Source: Mariniflexile maritimum
GTDB taxonomy: Bacteria > Bacteroidota > Bacteroidia > Flavobacteriales > Flavobacteriaceae
Assembly: GCF_009746565.1 (NCBI RefSeq)
Contig: NZ_WRPN01000011.1
Location: 1 to 64,000, forward strand
Direction of reading: 5' to 3'
DNA length: 64,000 nt
Shown here: in pieces, positions 27,062 to 34,590 of the stretch
Layout: every line of letters begins with the position of its first letter
Position numbering within the stretch: the stretch's first letter is position 1
Made by a program: the position numbers and the translations under genes
The notes under the pieces: generated by a model
What the model was told of the DNA's origin: nothing
Seen by the model: only the letters and a program-made list of their open reading frames with translations
Databases searched by the model: none

Positions 27062-29014
27062 ATGAAGAAATTCATCGTCCTTTTTTTATTCGTGGCAAGT
27101 GCACTAGCTGCTTCTGCCCAAAAACTGGTTAACGATACCATAACAAGAACGGCAACCATAAAAACAAACGCTACCGGAAATATGGTGCTTTTCACGCCAG
27201 AAACACCCACTTTAAACCAAATAGCGGGAGCACCAAAAGCGTTTTATACCCATTTCTGGGAATTTGGCGATGGCCATTATAGTACCGAACCTACACCAAA
27301 ACACATTTATAAAAAACCCGGTGAATACGAAGTACGCTTATGGGCAACCAATAATTACGACACTGGAAAACCGCCAACTACCAGACCAAAAAAAATTGCC
27401 ATTAACGAAGTAACTTCAACAGCTGATGATATAGCGTTAATGGATGAGGATTTTACATTAAAACGCAACCGAGAACCCGTTCCAGATGAAGAAATGGTGC
27501 TGGTGGTAAGCTATAAAAACCCAAAAGACTATGTTACCAACGGAAAACTGTATCTGTTTTACAACGAACACCAATACAAGGCAGCTAATTTTGAACTGTT
27601 GGAAACCAGAACTTATCACAATGAAAAAAACAGCAATACGGAAGGCTTTGCTTTTACAAGAACTATTGATGATGACGGCATGTATTTAGCATCTTCAAAC
27701 ACCAATTACTTTGAAACCAGGACCTTTTTGCAAGATTCCACCGAAAAAACCAACTTGCCCCTAACCATCGAAAAATCGAAAGCATTTTATAAAAACTGGA
27801 CCCTTTTAGAATTCGATAATTTACAACCAAAAGAAGAACGCAACATCTTTTTCAGCTTAAAAACAACGCCCGAAATGGTAAAAGATACCAGTGCCATCAT
27901 TTCCGTTCGCGGCATTTATGTGCCCGATGCCAATTACGACAATCACAAGGTAAAGGATATGGAAATGGAAATAGTTACTTCGCACGATCCCAATAAAATG
28001 TCGTCAAACGGCACGTTTATGAACTACCGCTTCGTCCGTTTTAAAACTTTGAAATATAAAATCAAGTTTCAAAATAATGGCGAAGGGCCCGCGCGCACCA
28101 TTCGTTTGGAGACCGATATTCCTGATATGTTGGATAAATCGACCATCAAAATTTTAGACATGTACCCAAAATGCGATATTTGCCCAAAACAAGAGGTGAT
28201 TTATAGTTGTTTGGATACCACGTTTACAAAAACACAAGCCATTTTTACCTTTAAGAATATTTATCTTCCCGGAAGCGAGCAAAAAAACGTTAAGGAATAT
28301 GATTCCACCAAAGGGTTTGTTAAGTACAGTATTAAGTTTGCCAAAGATTTTCATAAACAAAAAACAAAAAGTAGAACAGCCATCATTTTTGATAAAAACG
28401 ACCCCATCATTACCAATTATTCAACAACGCGCTTTTTACCGGGTATCTCGATAGGTGCAAAAGTGGGCGTTAATTCTTTTTCAAACTTGAACAATTCCGA
28501 AAGTTATTTCTTTGGCGCAACGCTTTCACCCTATAAATCGTACCGTTGGTATTGGCAGGTGGAATTAATGAATAATTTCCATAATTACGATTCTAGCACC
28601 AATGTGGTTGATGAAATTATTCAAGGTGCACAAGGCGAACGCTTTTTGCAACGCACCACAACTCTTTTTTCGTTTGAAAATATTGATTGGGACGTGCCCG
28701 TTTTACTGCGCTACAACATCAACAATTATATAGGTTTGGGTGCGGGTTTGCAAAACACCATTTCTATAAGTGAAAAACAAAATGAACGCATCTTGGTCGA
28801 GCGTTTTGAAGGCTTAAAACCCGATGCGCCCATTATAAGCGCTACCAAATCGCAAGCTTCCACAACAAATGCGTTTACCAATTTAAGAACGGGTTTGTTG
28901 TTTGAGACTACCGCTGGTTTTGCGCGCATTGGCCCCAGTTTGGGCGCACGCTACGTTATGGATTTTGAAAACGATTTTAATTATTGCCAATTTTACGCCA
29001 TTTGGAAGTTTTGA
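27062..29014 (+). CDS. Exported PKD-domain protein with a C-terminal barrel-like region
   Basis: A 650-residue protein with a clear signal peptide (..ALAASAQ, cleavage near residue 20). A PKD domain lies at about residues 60-115 (FWEFGDGHYSTEPTPKHIY and EYEVRLWA). The middle contains a bacterial conserved-repeat-like fold with SHDPNKMSSNG and LKYKIKFQNNGEGPARTI (about 305-355), which in Bacteroidota usually occurs in large surface proteins. The last 190 residues (from ..GISIGAKVGVNSFS) consist of amphipathic strands and end in FYAIWKF, as in outer-membrane barrels. It probably displays the PKD part at the outer membrane. It precedes the CHAT protease by 65 bp and may share its transcript. Confidence 0.65.
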   Translation: MKKFIVLFLFVASALAASAQKLVNDTITRTATIKTNATGNMVLFTPETPTLNQIAGAPKAFYTHFWEFGDGHYSTEPTPKHIYKKPGEYEVRLWATNNYDTGKPPTTRPKKIAINEVTSTADDIALMDEDFTLKRNREPVPDEEMVLVVSYKNPKDYVTNGKLYLFYNEHQYKAANFELLETRTYHNEKNSNTEGFAFTRTIDDDGMYLASSNTNYFETRTFLQDSTEKTNLPLTIEKSKAFYKNWTLLEFDNLQPKEERNIFFSLKTTPEMVKDTSAIISVRGIYVPDANYDNHKVKDMEMEIVTSHDPNKMSSNGTFMNYRFVRFKTLKYKIKFQNNGEGPARTIRLETDIPDMLDKSTIKILDMYPKCDICPKQEVIYSCLDTTFTKTQAIFTFKNIYLPGSEQKNVKEYDSTKGFVKYSIKFAKDFHKQKTKSRTAIIFDKNDPIITNYSTTRFLPGISIGAKVGVNSFSNLNNSESYFFGATLSPYKSYRWYWQVELMNNFHNYDSSTNVVDEIIQGAQGERFLQRTTTLFSFENIDWDVPVLLRYNINNYIGLGAGLQNTISISEKQNERILVERFEGLKPDAPIISATKSQASTTNAFTNLRTGLLFETTAGFARIGPSLGARYVMDFENDFNYCQFYAIWKF

Positions 29015-29079
29015 AACATAGCGTCATTTAACACAAAAAACACCTGCATGGTCTTAAAAACCCTGCTGGAACATTGCAT

Positions 29080-31647
29080 ATGGCAAGAAGCATTATTTTT
29101 TTAATCTACTTCATCTGCGGAATGGCCTTTTCCCAAAATCTGGAAGAAGCCATTTATACTGCTGCCGAAACGTTTATAAGCAAGAACAATGAAGCATCTT
29201 TCAATCTATTAAATGCCCAGGAAGCCAACTTTAAATCGCTTGTAAAAACAAAAGACGAACAATTGGCACTTGTTTTTTTACAATGCCATAAAGCCTATTA
29301 TTTAGAGACCCGTTCAAAATTAAAAGAAGCGATTGCAACTTACGAAGAAGCCTTAAAACGCTTTAACGACAACGCCCTTTCAAGACTTTCCGATTTCGAT
29401 ATTATTGAAAGCTGCTTTAAACCCCTTGGCAACCTATACACCAAAACGGGCGATTATACCAACGCCGTAAGCACCATAAACCAATATCTATATTTAGCCG
29501 AAAAAAACAAAAACACCAAACATCAAATAAGCGGTGCCATAAATTTGGCGAAGCTGTACCAAACCATAGGCAAGCACGAAACGGTTTTAAAAATTGTTAA
29601 CGATGCCTTGAAGCTTTCAAACGCAAGTACAAATCAAAAAGCACTTCTCCAAGGCATCAAAAACTCTAGCTTAATTGCTTTAAACAACTATGAAGATGCC
29701 TCGCTTTTAAATAATGCAGCTTCCCAATTTCAACGCTTTAAGAACGATTATTTTGTAGCGTTTCAAAAAGGCAATTATAAAAAAGCCCTTGTTTCATTTG
29801 AAAAAGCAAAAGAACATCTTGATAGCGCCGAGTTTTCCTCAAGAGATTTAGCCAAATTTTATGTTGAAGAAGCACAACTTCAATTCCTTCTTAAAAACAA
29901 AAACGGCGCTTTAAAAAGTCTGCAAAAAGCGATTAAATTATTAATTCCAAATTTTAAAAGTGAGAGGTTGCCTTCAAAGAAAGATTTATATGCCGAAAAC
30001 ACATTTGTAGATATTTTCGACCTACACGCTGCCATTGAAACAGATGCTGCACAAGCATTAAAAAGTTACGATTTAAGCTTTTATGTTTCAGGATTGTTGC
30101 AAGATAACTGGACCTCGCAAGAGGCAAAGATTTTAAACGAAACCAATAACCGCATACGGAGCGAAAACTGTATAGAGCTACTGTTAACCACCTACAAGCA
30201 AACCAAAAACAAAACCCTTTTGTTTGAAGCGTTTCAATATGCTGAAACCCACAAAGCCTCGGTTTTAAAGTCGGTTCACCTGAAAAAAAAGCAATTGCAA
30301 AAACATCCCACCGATACTTTATTGATACAGGAATTGCGCCTGATTAAAGAACAGGAACGGTACACCAATTTGCTGATTAAAGAGCAACTTGGCACAAATA
30401 AAGCTTCAAAAGTAAATGCCTTGAGCGCACAATTAAGCCACATAAGCATTCAATTAAAAGCATTAAAAACAGCGATTGAAAAAAAATACCCTCAGAACAA
30501 AACCCTTTATAGCTTAAAAGCCATTCAGCAAAAACTAGCAAAAAACCAAGCCGTTTTAGTAGCCTATTTTTACGGAAGGAACGCCATTTATCAGTTTGTT
30601 ATTTCTGAAACCAATATTAGCGTAGAGACCATACCTTTAACCAACGAAACGAAAGAAAGCATTATTGATTTCATCCATTTATTTGATAATGCTTCCATTA
30701 TAAACAACGCTATTAACCAATATACCACTAGGGCGTTTGGTGTTTACAACTTGCTAAAATTCAACCAAACGGCTTCTTACAGAAACGTGGTCATCATTCC
30801 CGATGGCCTATTGAATTTCGTTCCTTTTGAAGCGCTCCTTTCCTCTAAAACCGCTTCAACAGTTTTCGCCAACATGCCCTTTGTTGTTAAAAACCAAACA
30901 GTTGCCTATAATTCCAGCGTGCAATTTTTTTTAACCGAAAGTACCATTGTTAACAACAACAAACTTCTCGGATTTTTCCCTGTGTTTGAACATAGCAACC
31001 AAAAACTAACCTACTCCATTGATGAAGCTCAGGCTATTAAAAAGGAAATGCCTTCAACCATCTTTTTAAATGCCCAAGCCTCGAAAGGAAACTTTATAAA
31101 ACATGCCCCTAATTTTGGCATTTTGCATGTCTCAACCCATGCCAGCAGCGGCAATTTTGTAACGCCTGCCAACATATCGTTTTTCGATGATACCATGTAT
31201 TTAAACGAATTGTACAGCTTAGATCTAAACGCCCATTTGGTGGTTTTAAGTGCTTGCGAAACAGGCGTTGGCAAACTTTACAAAGGCGAGGGTGCCATGA
31301 GTATAGCCCGCGGATTTCAGTATGCCGGGGCTGAAAATTTGCTGTTTACTTTGTGGCAAATAAACGATTTATCAACCTCGCAGATTATGGAGTCGTTTTA
31401 TGAAAACTATGCAGATTTACAATCGGCATATTTGGCAAACAACCGTTCAAAAATCGATTATTTAAAAAACGAAACAATTGGCAACGCCAAAAAATCGCCC
31501 TATTATTGGAGTGCTTTTGTTTATTATGGCCAACTTGATGCGGCAAAAACAAATGGTTTCAATTTTTATATAATTTTTGGCAGCTTACTAGTTTTGATTG
31601 TGTTACTTTTAGTCTTGAAAAATAGAAACCATGGCAGAGACTCTTGA
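29080..31647 (+). CDS. Exported TPR-CHAT protease-like protein with C-terminal membrane anchor
   Basis: An 855-residue caspase-family (CHAT) protein. It starts with a signal peptide (MARSIIFLIYFICGMAFSQ) and continues with tetratricopeptide repeats (about residues 20-370) and a coiled region (395-490). The CHAT domain spans about 530-825: the catalytic His lies in HVSTHASSG (about 683) and the catalytic Cys in VVLSACETGVG (about 725). One helix (about 828-846) and a basic tail NRNHGRDS end the protein, so the protease should face the periplasm, anchored in the inner membrane. I chose the ATG at 29080 over a TTG two codons upstream. The last 17 bases overlap the retropepsin-like gene. Substrates unknown. 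Confidence 0.85.
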   Translation: MARSIIFLIYFICGMAFSQNLEEAIYTAAETFISKNNEASFNLLNAQEANFKSLVKTKDEQLALVFLQCHKAYYLETRSKLKEAIATYEEALKRFNDNALSRLSDFDIIESCFKPLGNLYTKTGDYTNAVSTINQYLYLAEKNKNTKHQISGAINLAKLYQTIGKHETVLKIVNDALKLSNASTNQKALLQGIKNSSLIALNNYEDASLLNNAASQFQRFKNDYFVAFQKGNYKKALVSFEKAKEHLDSAEFSSRDLAKFYVEEAQLQFLLKNKNGALKSLQKAIKLLIPNFKSERLPSKKDLYAENTFVDIFDLHAAIETDAAQALKSYDLSFYVSGLLQDNWTSQEAKILNETNNRIRSENCIELLLTTYKQTKNKTLLFEAFQYAETHKASVLKSVHLKKKQLQKHPTDTLLIQELRLIKEQERYTNLLIKEQLGTNKASKVNALSAQLSHISIQLKALKTAIEKKYPQNKTLYSLKAIQQKLAKNQAVLVAYFYGRNAIYQFVISETNISVETIPLTNETKESIIDFIHLFDNASIINNAINQYTTRAFGVYNLLKFNQTASYRNVVIIPDGLLNFVPFEALLSSKTASTVFANMPFVVKNQTVAYNSSVQFFLTESTIVNNNKLLGFFPVFEHSNQKLTYSIDEAQAIKKEMPSTIFLNAQASKGNFIKHAPNFGILHVSTHASSGNFVTPANISFFDDTMYLNELYSLDLNAHLVVLSACETGVGKLYKGEGAMSIARGFQYAGAENLLFTLWQINDLSTSQIMESFYENYADLQSAYLANNRSKIDYLKNETIGNAKKSPYYWSAFVYYGQLDAAKTNGFNFYIIFGSLLVLIVLLLVLKNRNHGRDS

Positions 31648-32074
31648 AACATTTCTTCTTAACAAAGGCTATGTTGGCATTAAACTAAAGCTAACAAAAA
31701 CAAACCATTTTGAGATTAAAGCCACATTAAATGGTGTAAAAGGACGTTTTATTTTAGATACCGGTGCCTCAAGCTCGTGCGTGGGTTTTGAAGCGGTTGA
31801 CACCTTTAATCTTCAAGTAAAAGATTCTAAAGTTTTGGCCGCCGGTGCTGGGGCCATTAACATGGAAACCAAAATGTCAAAAAAAAACAGCGTAAAAATT
31901 GGCAAATGGCAATCGGATAAAATTATTTTGGTACTATTTAATTTAACACATGTTAATACGGCACTTATAGACCATAAATCAAAACCCGTTGATGGTATTA
32001 TTGGAGCCGATATATTGAAGAAATCGCATGCTATTATCGATTATGAGAAAAAACAGCTTTACTTGAAACCGTAA
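31631..32074 (+). CDS. Retropepsin-like aspartic protease
   Basis: A 147-residue single-domain protein with the catalytic motif FILDTGASSSCVG (Asp near residue 43) and a later hydrophobic flap and helix segment (KPVDGIIGADILKKSHAIIDY). Active enzymes of this fold are dimers with one Asp per subunit. There is no signal peptide, so it should act in the cytoplasm or at the inner face of the membrane. Its start codon lies inside the end of the CHAT gene, implying translational coupling, and the response regulator follows 49 bp later. A substrate within the same pathway is plausible but unproven. Confidence 0.85.
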   Translation: MAETLETFLLNKGYVGIKLKLTKTNHFEIKATLNGVKGRFILDTGASSSCVGFEAVDTFNLQVKDSKVLAAGAGAINMETKMSKKNSVKIGKWQSDKIILVLFNLTHVNTALIDHKSKPVDGIIGADILKKSHAIIDYEKKQLYLKP

Positions 32075-32123
32075 ATTCACTATCTTTAACCATTCAATTA
32101 ATAGCACCTTAACGCCCTAAAAA

Positions 32124-32753
32124 ATGAACACCTCCATTGTTATTGCGGACGACCATCCGTTGATGCTTCGTGGTTTGACAGACTTTTTAACCTCTAAGGG
32201 CTTCAATATTGTAGGAAGCGCTCCCGATGGCAATTCGGCATATCATCTTATTGTGAAGTTAAAACCTAAAATTGCCATTTTAGATATTAGAATGCCCCAT
32301 AAAACCGGCCTTGAAATTGCCGAAGCTTGCCAAAAAAACAACCTGCCCACGAAAATTATCCTTATAACGTTCGATAAGGAAGAAGCCCTATACGACCAAG
32401 CAAAAGCGTTTAACGTTTACGGGTATATTTTAAAGGAATTTGCTATTGAAGAAATTGAAATTTGCATAAAGAACGTTTTAAATAACAAACCTTATTTTAG
32501 CGATGAAATAGCTTCCTACCTAAACCACAGTCCCATTAATAAATCGGAAAAGTTAGAGCTACTTACCAAAACCGAGCTGCGAATTATCAAATTAGTTTCC
32601 GAAGGCAAATCAAGCCATGACATTGCCGATGAACTTTTTATATCCGTTCGCACCGTTGATAAACACCGCAGCAATATCGTAGCTAAACTAGGATTGGACA
32701 ATAAACCCACCTCACTTTCCATTTGGGCCAGTGTAAACAAAGAGCATCTTTAA
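32124..32753 (+). CDS. NarL/LuxR-type response regulator
   Basis: A 209-residue two-domain regulator. The receiver domain has the acidic pair DD (residues 9-10), phospho-acceptor Asp54 (AILDIRMP) and Lys104 (YILKE). A LuxR-type helix-turn-helix occupies about residues 145-200 (LTKTELRIIKLVSEGKSSHDIADEL, SVRTVDKHRSNI). No histidine kinase gene is in the window, so its kinase is encoded elsewhere. The stop codon overlaps the first of two identical dyads that may be its own operators. Co-location with two proteases suggests it controls or reports on that proteolytic system. Confidence 0.9.
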   Translation: MNTSIVIADDHPLMLRGLTDFLTSKGFNIVGSAPDGNSAYHLIVKLKPKIAILDIRMPHKTGLEIAEACQKNNLPTKIILITFDKEEALYDQAKAFNVYGYILKEFAIEEIEICIKNVLNNKPYFSDEIASYLNHSPINKSEKLELLTKTELRIIKLVSEGKSSHDIADELFISVRTVDKHRSNIVAKLGLDNKPTSLSIWASVNKEHL

Positions 32754-32779
32754 AAAATACGTAGAAGTGCGTATTTTTT
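32752..32779. promoter_or_regulatory. Dyad operator or hairpin, copy 1
   Basis: Perfect 10-bp arms AAAAAATACG and CGTATTTTTT around TAGAAGTG, starting inside the stop codon of the response regulator. An identical dyad lies 148 bp downstream. Each is 45 bp upstream (start to start) of a TATCTTTAC element. It could be both the terminator of the regulator gene and a binding site. Confidence 0.7.
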
Positions 32780-32796
32780 ATGTTAGTTATTCCGCT

Positions 32797-32880
32797 TATC
32801 TTTACAGTGCTATTAATTAGTTCTTAGGGAGAATTATAGGAAGGCCTTAAATGTTATGTTTAAGGCTTTCTGCTTTTGTA
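32797..32880 (+). ncRNA. Putative small RNA module 1
   Basis: A -7-like element TATCTTTAC (32797-32805) leads into a conserved leader (TGCTATTAATTA, then TTCTTAGGGAGA) and a hairpin with arms at 32841-32851 and 32859-32869, followed by a partial T tract. The predicted transcript is about 70 nt. No open reading frame. The leader is shared with module 2. Confidence 0.45.
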
Positions 32881-32899
32881 AACATTCCTGTTTATAACT

Positions 32900-32927
32900 A
32901 AAAAATACGTAGAAGTGCGTATTTTTT
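32900..32927. promoter_or_regulatory. Dyad operator, copy 2
   Basis: Identical over all 28 bases to the dyad at 32752-32779, in the same orientation, and again 45 bp upstream of TATCTTTAC. Confidence 0.7.
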
Positions 32928-32944
32928 AAAAACCCCATATAACC

Positions 32945-33033
32945 TATCTTTACCATGCTATTAATTAATTCTCAAGGGAGAGCATAACTATAAAAACACT
33001 ACGAAATCAAATCGTAGTGTTTTGCCAATTTTT
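32945..33033 (+). ncRNA. Putative small RNA module 2
   Basis: TATCTTTAC (32945-32953) is followed by the same leader (TGCTATTAATTA, TTCTCAAGGGAGA) and a strong terminator: arms AAAACACTACGA and TCGTAGTGTTTT (32993-33023), then a run of T. The predicted transcript is about 75 nt. The terminator stems of the two modules differ in sequence, while dyad, promoter and leader are conserved. Confidence 0.5.
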
Positions 33034-33048
33034 TTGAGTACCTAAACC

Positions 33049-33150
33049 ATGGAAAAAAACAATAAAATACTTGATAAATGCTTCATTATTGGACTTGCTT
33101 TTTTAGTGATTATTGTTATTACCATAAATATTTTATATTGTATTAGTTAA
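33049..33150 (+). CDS. Small single-helix membrane protein (33 residues)
   Basis: Begins MEKNNKILDKCFIIG and continues as a hydrophobic helix to ..ILYCIS. It lies between small-RNA module 2 and the odhB terminator. It has a charged N-terminus and one helix, typical of small membrane proteins. There is no homology or promoter evidence beyond this. Confidence 0.3.
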   Translation: MEKNNKILDKCFIIGLAFLVIIVITINILYCIS

Positions 33151-33165
33151 TGCACCCTAAAACAG

Positions 33166-33204
33166 AAAAGGTGACCAAATAATAATTATCTGGTCACCTT
33201 TTTT
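33166..33204. terminator. Bidirectional terminator beside odhB
   Basis: Arms AAAAGGTGACCA and TGGTCACCTTTT with T tracts on both strands. It ends the odhB gene on the minus strand. Confidence 0.85.
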
Positions 33205-33224
33205 TATTCATCCAATAAGGATTA

Positions 33225-34445
33225 TTACATTTCCAAGGCTTTTTTAACGTCGTTATCCATTAGCAGTTCTGTGGGGTTTTCCAGGGCTTCTTTAACAGCT
33301 ACCAAAAACCCTACGCTTTCCTTTCCATCAATAATCCTGTGGTCGTATGATAGTGCTACATACATAATGGGCCTAATTTCAACCTTACCATTTACGGCAA
33401 CAGGACGCTCGACAATATTGTGCATCCCTAAAATGCCACTTTGTGGTGGATTAATAATGGGCGTTGATAACATGCTGCCAAAAACACCGCCATTGGTAAT
33501 TGTAAAGGTGCCTCCCGTCATTTCATCAACCGTAATTTGGCCATCCCTTGCACGAAGCGCCAACCGTTTCACTTCCGATTCAACACCTCTAAAACTTAAG
33601 TTTTCGGCATTCCTAATTACAGGAACCATCAACCCTTTTGGGCCAGAAACGGCTATACTAATATCACAGAAATCGTAACTTATCATCTCGTTTCCGTCCA
33701 TCATAGAGTTTACCGCAGGATACATTTTTAAGGCTCTAACGACCGCTAGGGTGAAGAAACTCATAAAGCCCAAACCAACATTATGTTTGTTTTTGAAGGT
33801 TTCCTTATATTCCTCACGTAAAGCAAAAATGGCCGACATATCCACTTCGTTAAACGTTGTTAACATAGCGGTTGTATTTTTTGCTTCCACCAAACGCTCT
33901 GCAACTTTACGGCGCAACATCGACATTTTATTTCTGGAGGTACCACGTGCGCCACCAGTAGGCGTACCCATAGAAGGTACCGCTTTTAAGGCATCTTCTT
34001 TAGTAACACGTCCGTCTTTTCCTGTTCCAGAAACTGTTGAGGCTTGCATGCCCTTTTCTGCTAAAATCTTTTTTGCGGCAGGACTTGCAGAACCTGTGGC
34101 ATAGGTTTTTATTTCTGTTGCTTTTGGTGCTTCAGCTTTTGGAGTTTCTGCCTTTGGTGCTTCAACTTTCTTTTCCTCCTTTGGGGCTTCCTTACCATCT
34201 GGTTTTGCTGCACTGGTATCTATTAAACACACCACAGCCCCTACCGCCACTGCATCGCCCTCTTCGGCTTTAAGCGTTATGGTGCCACTGGCTTCCGCAG
34301 GAAGTTCTAGGGTTGCCTTATCGCTGTCAACCTCGGCAATGGCCTGGTCTTTTTCAACATAATCGCCATCTTTAACTAACCATGTTGCTATTTCAACTTC
34401 TTTTATAGACTCGCCTGGTGAAGGCACTTTCATTTCTAAAATCAT
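33225..34445 (-). CDS. odhB: Dihydrolipoyllysine succinyltransferase (2-oxoglutarate dehydrogenase E2)
   Basis: Core enzyme transferring the succinyl group from E1 to CoA. The lipoyl domain (residues 1-75) has the modified Lys43 in [13 protein letters not shown] Glu/Lys/Ala/Pro linker precedes the peripheral subunit-binding domain (about 117-150, [13 protein letters not shown]). The catalytic domain ends with the active-site His in [13 protein letters not shown]. Length of 406 residues is normal with a single lipoyl domain. Encoded downstream of sucA on the same strand, 145 bp apart. Confidence 0.96.
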   Translation of the reverse strand: MILEMKVPSPGESIKEVEIATWLVKDGDYVEKDQAIAEVDSDKATLELPAEASGTITLKAEEGDAVAVGAVVCLIDTSAAKPDGKEAPKEEKKVEAPKAETPKAEAPKATEIKTYATGSASPAAKKILAEKGMQASTVSGTGKDGRVTKEDALKAVPSMGTPTGGARGTSRNKMSMLRRKVAERLVEAKNTTAMLTTFNEVDMSAIFALREEYKETFKNKHNVGLGFMSFFTLAVVRALKMYPAVNSMMDGNEMISYDFCDISIAVSGPKGLMVPVIRNAENLSFRGVESEVKRLALRARDGQITVDEMTGGTFTITNGGVFGSMLSTPIINPPQSGILGMHNIVERPVAVNGKVEIRPIMYVALSYDHRIIDGKESVGFLVAVKEALENPTELLMDNDVKKALEM

Positions 34446-34590
34446 TTTTTAATTTTATTTATAACCTATTGGTTTGCGTTCTGGTTGTTTTATTTTTTTT
34501 GTCTTTTTGAAGCAAAAAATTTATAGCTTCTGAAACATCTCTAAATTGTTGATTCTAGCTGCCCTTAGTTTGAATGCCAAATCCATGTCA

